Below, piece by piece: positions 39,201 through 45,897 of a DNA stretch of 64,000 nucleotides. Location of the stretch: positions 868,001 through 932,000 of the forward strand of contig NZ_RQFT01000003.1 of assembly GCF_004769525.1 (NCBI RefSeq), given 5' to 3'. Made by a program: the position numbers and the translations under genes. Each line of letters opens with the position of its first letter. Positions within the stretch are counted from its first letter, which is position 1. The notes under the pieces were generated by a model, which had not been told where the DNA came from, did not search any database, and saw nothing but the letters and a program-made list of their open reading frames with translations. The stretch comes from Leptospira bouyouniensis (GTDB taxonomy: Bacteria > Spirochaetota > Leptospiria > Leptospirales > Leptospiraceae).

Positions 39201-39959
39201 CGAGCATTATCTGCACTCTACAATACTGGAGTTTGTAACCTAACTGCTCGTATACGGCCAGGTGTCAATGTGAAGTCGGGCCCTTATGCAATTGATGCGA
39301 ACGGTGTGACAATTCCATCTGTCAAAACATCAACTGATGGATCGTATGCCATCCCATCTGTACCTCCAGGTAACTATACTTTAGAAGTATCGGGAGCAGG
39401 AAAACGTGGGAATTGTACATCTATCCAAGAAAACTATTCTACGACATACAAAACTGTTGTCTCAGCTGGATCCGAAACTCCAGCTAACCAAAACATCTTG
39501 GTCACTCCAATATTAGGAGATAACGAGATGCGTGTGGTTCTCACTTGGGGAGCAAAACCGAGAGATTTAGATTCCCACATGCAATATGGAAACCAAGCTA
39601 ACGATAGGATTGTATGGAATAATAAAACTCCTCTCGGTGGTGGGAATGGAAGTTTGGATTATGATATCACTACAGGTTACGGTCCAGAAACCATTACTGT
39701 CCAAGGTTCCATTTGGAACCAACCAAATCGTTACTACAGTGTGTATAACTGGTCTGGGGAAGCAAGTATGGGAATCTCAGGAGCTACTGTAAGAGTGTTC
39801 AAAGGAAGTGTTGGTGAAGTGAGAAACTATTCCATTGGGCCTAACCATTCCAATCGTTGGTGGAAACTTTTCTGTATCGCACAAGACAAATCCATCACTG
39901 ATGTAGGAACGGGAAGTTGCCAAGCAACGAACTTTATCGAAAGATCAATGTATCAGTAA
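36231..39959 (+). CDS. Giant surface lipoprotein with carboxypeptidase-regulatory-like repeats
   Basis: Lipoprotein of 1242 residues with lipobox FVGC (Cys20), then a Pro-rich linker. Several Ig-like CarboxypepD_reg/SdrD-B modules repeat along the protein: a G-x-V/I-x-G-A-x-V/I start, a variable middle, and GSYxIxxxxPGxY at the end (for example NGQYVISINPLPNGNY, NGSYSFTFLSPGSY, DGSYAIPSVPPGNY). The C-terminal 130 residues carry MRVVLTWGAKPRDLDSHMQY, typical of YfaP/DUF2135 domains. Together this suggests a stalk-like surface adhesin or scaffold. GAGGG sits 7 bases upstream of the ATG. It lies alone before an embedded terminator. Confidence 0.87.
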   Translation: MRVRGFFTILVLISIVFVGCSRKKKSMPFWLLLGTGGAVSDNNDQTELPPDSNGVPLPPPGGSVGVTDPEEVPNNESEQEVPNHGPARVIGSIVPVVAGVPANVVCGNPGAPSAPACVDLTLISVRIEVANGEVSTLVASKYAEANGSFVFDLSDLPNNNYRVLINTGYGLNYTYQDFSYVYDPTQTPYTLVNVGNLLAERMYYAQGPAQFTGVVTSPGFSGDGVNVPAGPVAGIVVNIVDSNGNTVGTGVTNANGQYVISINPLPNGNYTIVYVGDSVEVSGQPFATIQESVHFTFPGTNPNTVAVVDLGITSLPWMAATESDLLLSGVIRNGALSSDQSSVFTIKLKNEHGAVLQTVQITGNGNFSIEGFELTNGVYYLEVSNPSFYTTTQSFLFSAAPNGGTKSITLLDPILIVAKPSLVVGYVKDANNNHIPGAVINVRPSSNQPPSNIVYLKDDPILGNAIKLWILESLSVVAGTNCALNPTGSVCSCAVNPSASCLSSVQGTGPWAYQTYANKMYEVNPTTKEVSFLGASGLWAYYISAPGFENYCGNNAAPCSANPLQVSLNGATYNAGTISMTSIATRSQIAGSISVRDNAPTANSTHTTQSGLYVVMLGNTNDTGASLVHITTTSSGQFSFGGGSYVVTLPQVLPAPFTNDDAGRVTYALYQLGTGSATTLSNSPSVARANDNTAPVDIIGGTEYNFRQSSYQIIVVDRVAPSYQLSYLSSNSLRVDTSTVATNLYASNPVIFHLNGVVLHSARATVTGVVTDAVSTSVVSGATITLGRLVGGNFTPDVKRDCSGAFDSPNCTVSSVRTAGNDQVIGSVTSQANGSYSFTFLSPGSYHLRVEKNGITTYFPVEVGSSGGTVVVNTPVITNDGRGHLSGSVRTPGGFAFLGTYSLEIVDPNGGTVRPSVGVQPSSIATGATVFSNASQYTIFNINAGRWKIRFVSAGYQTVEGIVDIQADVTTNFDIITFVPGSQTSGTISGRALSALYNTGVCNLTARIRPGVNVKSGPYAIDANGVTIPSVKTSTDGSYAIPSVPPGNYTLEVSGAGKRGNCTSIQENYSTTYKTVVSAGSETPANQNILVTPILGDNEMRVVLTWGAKPRDLDSHMQYGNQANDRIVWNNKTPLGGGNGSLDYDITTGYGPETITVQGSIWNQPNRYYSVYNWSGEASMGISGATVRVFKGSVGEVRNYSIGPNHSNRWWKLFCIAQDKSITDVGTGSCQATNFIERSMYQ

Positions 39960-39974
39960 ACAAAAGCTGATACA
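39949..39974 (+). terminator. Hairpin at the end of the giant lipoprotein gene
   Basis: Perfect 8-bp stem (TGTATCAG with CTGATACA) overlapping the stop codon, with a 10-base loop. The T-tail is poor, so it may only assist the stronger terminator at 40025. Confidence 0.4.
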
Positions 39975-40014
39975 CTCTTATCATTTGGCCATGTTTGGTG
40001 GTGAGAGAATATTT

Positions 40015-40800
40015 CTAATGAGAAAGGACAGTGATATGAAACTGTCCTTTTTTTTCGCTTACCGATAGGTTGAGGTCATATAGGTTTGAAAGATTAGAAT
40101 CGGTGAAAACAGATTTTTTTTCTCCAAAGGCTAATACCTTTCCTTCTTTTAACAAAAGGATTTTGTGAAAATCCTCAGGGATTTCTTCGATTCGGTGTGT
40201 GATGAGAATCCGAGTCAGATTTGGATTTCTATTTTTCAATAATGAGAGAGAAGTCACAAAATCAATTCTTGCAGTCAAATCCAGAGCGGCAGTTGGTTCA
40301 TCTAGGATAAGTAACTCTTTACCTTCACCAAACGCACGTAATAATAAAACCTTCATTTTTTCCCCAGAAGATAGGGTATTGTAGGCTTGGTCTGCTTTAT
40401 GGACCAGACCAATTGTGTTTAGTAAGTTTATTGCGAGTTTTGTTTGTGTTGGTGTAGGTTCTTTATACAAACCCAATGTTCCAATAACACCCGTTAATAC
40501 CATTTCCAAACAACTTAGCCTTTGCAAAAGGGTTTCTTGGTGGCCTGGTTGGACAATACCCATTTTGTTTTGTAAGGGAGCCATCGGAGTTTCGCCATAA
40601 GTTTCTCCAAACGCTGAAACAGTGCCTATTGTAGGCCAAAGGTAACCAAACAGTAGATTGATGAGAGTGGTTTTCCCAGCACCATTTCGGCCTATGATGG
40701 CCAAAGATTCTCCTTGGCTGAGTGAAAATTGAATGTCTTGTAAGATAGTTTTGTCATTGCGAATGAACGAAACGGAATCAAAACGGATCACTTCACTCAT
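40015..40800 (-). CDS. ABC transporter ATP-binding protein
   Basis: ATPase subunit of 261 residues: Walker A IGRNGAGKTT, Q-loop IVQPGHQE, signature LSSGE, Walker B LLILDEPTAALD and the switch His in THRIEEI. No permease or binding-protein gene is nearby. The overall pattern resembles single-copy ModF/YbhF-type ATPases. Its ATG overlaps the stop of the HATPase-HDOD gene by 8 bases, so the two are translationally linked. Cargo is unknown; the link to a signalling protein argues for a regulatory or unusual partner. Confidence 0.86.
   Translation of the reverse strand: MSEVIRFDSVSFIRNDKTILQDIQFSLSQGESLAIIGRNGAGKTTLINLLFGYLWPTIGTVSAFGETYGETPMAPLQNKMGIVQPGHQETLLQRLSCLEMVLTGVIGTLGLYKEPTPTQTKLAINLLNTIGLVHKADQAYNTLSSGEKMKVLLLRAFGEGKELLILDEPTAALDLTARIDFVTSLSLLKNRNPNLTRILITHRIEEIPEDFHKILLLKEGKVLAFGEKKSVFTDSNLSNLYDLNLSVSEKKGQFHITVLSH
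40025..40055 (+). terminator. Plus-strand terminator inside the ABC gene
   Basis: Stem AGGACAGT (40025-40032) with ACTGTCCT (40041-40048), followed by eight T residues. It points along the plus strand, as expected for the giant lipoprotein, but it lies within the last codons of the opposite-strand ABC gene. Confidence 0.8.
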
Positions 40801-42286
40801 TCGTTTTTTTGTACAGTACCTCTACCTTATTCACAGCTGCGGAGAACACATCGATGTTGTCTAAATTAAACTTTGATAAAAGGTTTTTGTCAATGGCATA
40901 AAAACCTTTTTTCTGTTCATGGAAGTCAGCCATCATATTGGCCATATAAATGACTTCGACTAAATCTCTAAGTTCCGGTGGAGCCAAAAATGGTTTATGA
41001 TGGTATTCAATTGCCACACGTAAGTCTTGTGGGAACTCCCATTTTTCAGCAAGTAATGCCCCTAATTGCGGGTGACTGAGCCCTATGGCCATTTCTTCTA
41101 AGAGAGTTGAGTTTCCTGAATCAACACCTCTTTGATAAGTTTCAATTTTTTTGAAAAAACCACGATCGACTGAAAGTAATAAAAATTTTCCAATATCATG
41201 TAACAGAGCGCATACGGCAATGATATCAGCTATTTTATTGGTATGATTATTTTCTGTCGCAAGGTAACGTGCATAATAACTGCAACGACTTGAATGTTCC
41301 CAAACATCCATCATTTTGCCGTATTGGCCATCCATAATCTTGCGAACACCCGATACATAGAGAAGGTTCCGTAGGTTTTTTAAACCAACAACTTTCACTG
41401 CTTGTAAGATAGAACTCACTTGGCTGCGGTTTGCAAAAAAAGCGGAGTTGGAAAGTTTGAGTAAATCAGCAGACAAAGCTGGATTTCTTTCGATCTCTTG
41501 TGAAATCATATGGAGATCTGAATCTGGATTATTGCAGAGTTGGATGATTTTGGTCAATGAATGTGGGAGAGGTGGCAGGCCATCAATTTCGTTGAGTAAT
41601 TTGGTTTTGAGACTTGTTTGGATTTCCACAGGAGTTGTAACATCAGGTACAGAGAGTGTAGCGCGCGTTATCTTATCATTTGTGAAAATTTTAAATTTAT
41701 CAGAACCGATCCCGGAATTTTTTAATAATAATTGGATGAGTACTAACCCTAATCCTGCCGACTCAGTACTATCGGAAACATCGGTGAAAGCATCAGAAAG
41801 GTCATTATAATTCTTAGCGACTTCGATCCGGCGATTGACCCGGGCCAATTCTTCTTTTGTGATCGGAGCGTTATTTTCAACGGCAAAATGAATGGATTTA
41901 TCTTCCACTTTCATAAGCAAACTGATGTAATAATTACCGCCATCTAACCGATCTAATTGTTCATTCCACTTCATGATGATATTTTCTTGGAACCTTGACA
42001 TTCCTTTTGCATAATCAGTGGCGTTTTGGATGTCCAATTTCTCACGACTGAAGTAGTCGCGTTTTGCATTGGCTTTGTTTGCGTTCATGAGGAGTTCTTT
42101 AAGGACAGTGAAAATAACTTCCACTAAATATAATTTGTCCATATACCCCATTACATGGACAAGTAATGCGTATATCTCCTGATTTTGTTCTTCTGTAACA
42201 AAATAAAAATTGATTCTTGATTCTTTGGAAGTTTCTAATTGAGAAATGATATCTTTAAAATTCACAAACGATGATTCCCGTAACAC
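40793..42286 (-). CDS. HATPase-HDOD signalling protein
   Basis: Cytosolic protein of 497 residues with two parts. The N-terminal half has a histidine-kinase-like ATPase: N-box ELLMNANKANA and G-box ESAGLGLVLIQLLLKNSG, but no phosphoacceptor His segment. The C-terminal half is an HDOD domain (LPPLPHSLTKIIQLCNNPDSD, LSNSAFFANRSQVSS and LLHDIGKFLL), a non-enzymatic relative of HD phosphohydrolases used in signalling. GTG at 42286 lacks a ribosome site; a GTG at 42265 is an alternative. It overlaps the ABC ATPase gene by 8 bases. Confidence 0.82.
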   Translation of the reverse strand: MLRESSFVNFKDIISQLETSKESRINFYFVTEEQNQEIYALLVHVMGYMDKLYLVEVIFTVLKELLMNANKANAKRDYFSREKLDIQNATDYAKGMSRFQENIIMKWNEQLDRLDGGNYYISLLMKVEDKSIHFAVENNAPITKEELARVNRRIEVAKNYNDLSDAFTDVSDSTESAGLGLVLIQLLLKNSGIGSDKFKIFTNDKITRATLSVPDVTTPVEIQTSLKTKLLNEIDGLPPLPHSLTKIIQLCNNPDSDLHMISQEIERNPALSADLLKLSNSAFFANRSQVSSILQAVKVVGLKNLRNLLYVSGVRKIMDGQYGKMMDVWEHSSRCSYYARYLATENNHTNKIADIIAVCALLHDIGKFLLLSVDRGFFKKIETYQRGVDSGNSTLLEEMAIGLSHPQLGALLAEKWEFPQDLRVAIEYHHKPFLAPPELRDLVEVIYMANMMADFHEQKKGFYAIDKNLLSKFNLDNIDVFSAAVNKVEVLYKKTNE

Positions 42287-42393
42287 TCTTATAATTTAAA
42301 TTCTTTTGGAGGCAATTGATATTTTTTTCCAAAGTGGATTCTATTTTGTCCATGCCCAATGATACTCTGTATTCATCTGTGGAGGAAAACAGA

Positions 42394-42579
42394 ATGGATA
42401 TGTTAGACCAAATGAATTTGCATTTGATGATGGAAGAACGATTAGAAAAAATCATAGAGGACTTAGAGAGAAGGCCTAAGGGAAAAACCAAAAAAACAAA
42501 AGATTATGATCGAATTCCTGCGAATCGCGAACGAGCTGAATGGAATTTACAAGAAATACCAATTCTATTCGGAGCTTAA
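42394..42579 (+). CDS. Small charged protein, unknown
   Basis: Protein of about 61 residues, very charged and helical (MEERLEKIIEDLERRPKGKTKKTK), ending in EWNLQEIPILFGA. Start is the ATG at 42394, set by GGAGG 8 bases upstream; longer frames starting at 42316 (TTG) or 42352 lack this spacing. It is cytosolic with no known motif. It is divergent from the HATPase-HDOD gene and converges on the MptE-like gene with overlapping stops. Confidence 0.6.
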   Translation: MDMLDQMNLHLMMEERLEKIIEDLERRPKGKTKKTKDYDRIPANRERAEWNLQEIPILFGA

Positions 42580-43859
42580 CCTGGTGAAAACCGCAACCAA
42601 GTGTTGAGGGTTTTTGAATGGATGATGCCGGATTGGTCTTGGTTGGCCCACTTTGCCAAATCCGAATTCTTTGGGGGAAAACCCTGAAACGAGACGAAGG
42701 TTGACTTTTTGGATTCTATGTTTGTAGTGAATGCTGTTAACTCGCTAAACATTTGAATTTTTGCTTTCTGTTTTGAAGTTAATACTTCCTCCCAAACGAC
42801 TTGATTTTTTCCTTTTCTGACACCAGAGTACAGACGTTTGGTGAAATATTCTAAACTCTTTTTTCTATTAATTTGGGGTTCATAATACCTTTCATACCCT
42901 GTCGCCTTACAATGTGATTTCCCTTGTTCTGTTATAAAACTCACACCGCTCATCGCAAAATTTCGACCTTGAATTCCACTAGTGATAGATAATACCATTC
43001 CGAATAAATTTAAACTTGGGTTTTGGTAATGAGGCCAATCCATATTTTTTTCGGATTGAAAGAGAAATGCAATGATTTGATCCAAAGGATGACCAGTATT
43101 AACCAAAATTTTTGGATTTGGTAATTCAAATAAATAGGGAGAGCCACCTAACCAAGTGATGATGGGAATATCTTTAGGAATATCGAGTAAAAAGTGAAAT
43201 ACAGTCCCTCTTCCTGAATCAAAAGAAACAATATAGTCTGGTGTTATCTCATTTTCTAATAAAAATCCAACTGAAGTATCACTTGCAAATAAAGTCCAGT
43301 TTTGGCGTTGGATTTTTATTTTTTCAATATCTAATTCGAGGCCTGGACTTGCGCCTAAAAATAAAACGTTAGGTTGGTCTGATGAAAAAGATTGAAACCA
43401 ATGAATATCCATCTGGTTCAATTTTACATTCAGTTTATTTTTTAAATAATTATGAGTCCAAAGTTTACGAAAATGATGGATTGTATTTTCATTGGTAGAT
43501 TGTGAACTAAATTGAGAGAGGAATTGATTTTTACATTCTTTCACCAATTCTGGGAACAAACGTTCGTAACTCGGTGTTTCGTAAATGGTCCAAGTTAAAT
43601 TTTTAATTTGATGTGAGGAGGAAGATTCGATCAAATTTTGTTTGATCTCTAACCAGTTAGGAGATTTTCCAGTGATGACGAATAAAGAGATACCTTTCGA
43701 AGATGCTTTTTGAATCAGTTCCTTTGTTTCATTTTGGAAGGCCGGTAAATCGTAAATTTCGGATAATGGTTCCCAGAACAAAAAGTGGGTATGGGAAGAA
43801 GGAGATTCCAATAAAGCACGAATGGAATGCAAAGCCCCTATCCCTAATACAATTGGCAT
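42576..43859 (-). CDS. MptE-like DUF115 protein (start codon problem)
   Basis: Protein of at least 427 residues of the DUF115/6-hydroxymethylpterin-pyrophosphokinase-like family, often linked with flagellin glycosylation (Maf-type) in motile bacteria. Family motifs are VLFLGASPGLELDIEKI and DYIVSFDSGRGT. The frame is open further upstream to about 44010 and reads like family sequence (FYLHSKVSPEKEAFRFLSQI before the first ATG). No ATG, GTG or TTG exists in any frame there. An ATC at 43991 has GAGG 8 bases upstream and would add 44 residues. So the true start is probably unusual or mutated. Confidence 0.8.
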   Translation of the reverse strand: MPIVLGIGALHSIRALLESPSSHTHFLFWEPLSEIYDLPAFQNETKELIQKASSKGISLFVITGKSPNWLEIKQNLIESSSSHQIKNLTWTIYETPSYERLFPELVKECKNQFLSQFSSQSTNENTIHHFRKLWTHNYLKNKLNVKLNQMDIHWFQSFSSDQPNVLFLGASPGLELDIEKIKIQRQNWTLFASDTSVGFLLENEITPDYIVSFDSGRGTVFHFLLDIPKDIPIITWLGGSPYLFELPNPKILVNTGHPLDQIIAFLFQSEKNMDWPHYQNPSLNLFGMVLSITSGIQGRNFAMSGVSFITEQGKSHCKATGYERYYEPQINRKKSLEYFTKRLYSGVRKGKNQVVWEEVLTSKQKAKIQMFSELTAFTTNIESKKSTFVSFQGFPPKNSDLAKWANQDQSGIIHSKTLNTWLRFSPG

Positions 43860-44002
43860 TGTATCGGATTTGATTTGGCTTAAAAAACGAAACGCCTCCT
43901 TTTCAGGGGAGACTTTTGAGTGTAGATAAAATGTTTCGGATGTTTGGAAGTTATAGAGAAGGTTGTTTTGGAAAATGGGAAGTAGAGGGATGGGACTAAC
44001 CT

Positions 44003-44473
44003 CTAATCCTCTTCTTCCTCATCGGCATCGTCATCATCGTCAGAGTCGTCGTCGAAGTCATCATCCTCATCGTCTTCTTCCTCTTCTGTATCATCGCCGA
44101 ATTCATCTTCATAACCATCTTCAAATTCTGGTTTTTTAGCTTCTTCTTCTGGAATGAAATCTTCTTCGATATCTTCTTCTGCATGAGGAGCAAATGAAGT
44201 CCCTGCAGTGGAAGTGACTCCAGCAAGTTTGTCTTTTTCGGCTTGGAGTTGTGCCTTTTCTTCTGAAGAAAGGTATTTCCATTGCACCATATCATTTGTT
44301 AAAGCGTAAAGTGCTTGCACCGTAAGTTTACGGTTTTTCAATTTTTTAGGAAGGGTGATTTTTTCGATTTTATCGATCGCACTAAAGCCGGCCACACATG
44401 TTTCGTATTTCTTTTCCCGGCAAAGTTCTATTAAGGATACGATATCAAAATCTTCTTTCTGTGATTGGCTCAT
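44003..44473 (-). CDS. Protein with long acidic tail, possible RpoZ-like head
   Basis: Protein of 156 residues. The first 85 residues form a small helical region with KYETCVAGFSAIDKI and KLKNRKLTVQALYALTN. Their spacing recalls the RNA polymerase omega subunit (A-x-x-R-A and the AL-x-E-I-x-G-K segments), but the match is weak. The last 60 residues are almost only Asp and Glu with some Tyr and Phe, in the manner of a disordered acidic tail. It lies directly upstream of the MptE-like gene on the same strand. Function is not established. Confidence 0.65.
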   Translation of the reverse strand: MSQSQKEDFDIVSLIELCREKKYETCVAGFSAIDKIEKITLPKKLKNRKLTVQALYALTNDMVQWKYLSSEEKAQLQAEKDKLAGVTSTAGTSFAPHAEEDIEEDFIPEEEAKKPEFEDGYEDEFGDDTEEEEDDEDDDFDDDSDDDDDADEEEED

Positions 44474-44610
44474 TTTTTATAAATTCCTGGGGGAGTGAGT
44501 GGAACGTTAGACCAGATTGGGGCATGGGGGTCAGATGTCAAGGGAAAGTTCGAAAACGGACTTTACAGACGTTCTCCTAGTCCAAACCATGGGGAAGGAC
44601 CGTCCAATTT

Positions 44611-45201
44611 ATGGGATTTATGAAAGCCTCCCTCATTTTATTTATTAGTTTATGTCTCATTAGTTGCGCCCCTGCGAAATCTTCCTACTTCGGAGAAGGG
44701 ACGTTTGTTGGTGTTTCGGCTTCTGGGGAAGAAATTATCTTTGCCAACCTTGAAAAAGACCAAATTGCATTGAATGTTTACTCTCCCGATTGTGTACCCT
44801 GTTGGAAAGAAATCCCAGCACTGAACTTACTTCATTCCGAAATCCAAAACAAATTTCCGAACAAAGTTTTATTTATGGTTGTAGACCCTTATCAAATTGT
44901 TCCCGATATCACCGATGAACTTCCGTTTGGTCAAGTGTATCAGCTAGCCAAAGAAAGGATGAATTTAGAGATCAAAAACCGAAACATCCAAGTTCCGATA
45001 GTGTTTATGAAAAAACCATTTCGGGTCAAAGAGGGTGGACTTGTGACTGGAACTCCAGAAACACTTTTATTTGAAACAAAACCACTTAGATTATATTATA
45101 ATTTTTTGGGCTCTATCTCTGAACTTTCGAACAAAGAATCAATTGAGAAAGATCCAAAGTTCAATTTTTTTCGATATCAATTTGGAATGGAATCTATATG
45201 A
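44611..45201 (+). CDS. Thioredoxin-fold lipoprotein
   Basis: Exported lipoprotein of 196 residues with lipobox LISC (Cys19). The thioredoxin-like active site CVPC (61-64) follows the strand IALNVYSPD, as in TlpA/ResA-like periplasmic thiol-disulfide proteins; the later segment NIQVPIVFMKKP holds the cis-proline. It probably keeps cysteines of envelope proteins reduced. ATG codons at 44611 and 44620 are both possible. It overlaps the amidotransferase gene by 4 bp (ATGA), and secA follows. Confidence 0.82.
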   Translation: MGFMKASLILFISLCLISCAPAKSSYFGEGTFVGVSASGEEIIFANLEKDQIALNVYSPDCVPCWKEIPALNLLHSEIQNKFPNKVLFMVVDPYQIVPDITDELPFGQVYQLAKERMNLEIKNRNIQVPIVFMKKPFRVKEGGLVTGTPETLLFETKPLRLYYNFLGSISELSNKESIEKDPKFNFFRYQFGMESI

Positions 45202-45887
45202 GAGCAGTGATCATTCGATTCATAGACTGTGAAGGACCTGGTATCATCGAACCAATATTGCGAGAAAAAGGTTATAGAGTCAGTTACCATAACGCATATG
45301 ATTCACGAGTGCATTTAATGCCGGAGATCCATTTGAATTTTGATTTGATTGTGATGTTAGGTGGACCGCAATCAGTTGCCGATCCAACCAAACAGGACTT
45401 TTTTAAACCTTATTATGAAATTGTAGAAAATGTAGCGGCACTATCCAATAAAAAATTAATTGGAGTTTGTTTGGGCTCGCAGATCATAGCGCGTGCGTTA
45501 GGTGCAAATGTGAGGCCAGGTACAAAAGGCCCAGAAACAGGTTTTTCTGAATTACAAATATTAAAACCCGAACATCCAGTTTTTAAAGGGATAAATAGCG
45601 AATCCATTTTAGCATTCCATTTGCACGAAGACATATTTGATATCCCGGTCGGCGCAGAACATCTGCTCGCAAGTGAATTTTATGCAAATCAAATGTTTTC
45701 CTACAAAAACAAAATTTTCGCATTCCAAACCCATTTAGAACCTACACTCGGAATGTTACAGGTTTGGCAAAATGTACATAATGAATTTATCGCAAAAGGC
45801 ACTGGCGATTTTTCAGATTTAGAACCCAAACAAAAAATAATGGAAGAAAGTGCAAAAATATTATTTCGCAATATTATAAATTTATAA
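45198..45887 (+). CDS. Class I glutamine amidotransferase
   Basis: Glutaminase-like protein of 229 residues. The nucleophile is Cys91 in [13 protein letters not shown], the catalytic His/Glu pair is in FQTHLEPT, and GGPQSVAD forms the oxyanion loop. It belongs to the GMP-synthase-like stand-alone amidotransferase group (YfeJ/GuaA type), which often acts on glutamine or gamma-glutamyl amides. It is translationally linked to the thioredoxin lipoprotein and ends 10 bases before secA, so the three may share a transcript. Confidence 0.88.
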   Translation: MRAVIIRFIDCEGPGIIEPILREKGYRVSYHNAYDSRVHLMPEIHLNFDLIVMLGGPQSVADPTKQDFFKPYYEIVENVAALSNKKLIGVCLGSQIIARALGANVRPGTKGPETGFSELQILKPEHPVFKGINSESILAFHLHEDIFDIPVGAEHLLASEFYANQMFSYKNKIFAFQTHLEPTLGMLQVWQNVHNEFIAKGTGDFSDLEPKQKIMEESAKILFRNIINL

Positions 45888-45897
45888 CGGACAAAAC

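Noticed and set aside
43996..44295. Frame of 99 codons rich in Lys, Met and Thr
   Set aside because: It is the shifted reading of the Asp/Glu-rich gene on the same strand; repeats of GAT/GAA give odd frames.
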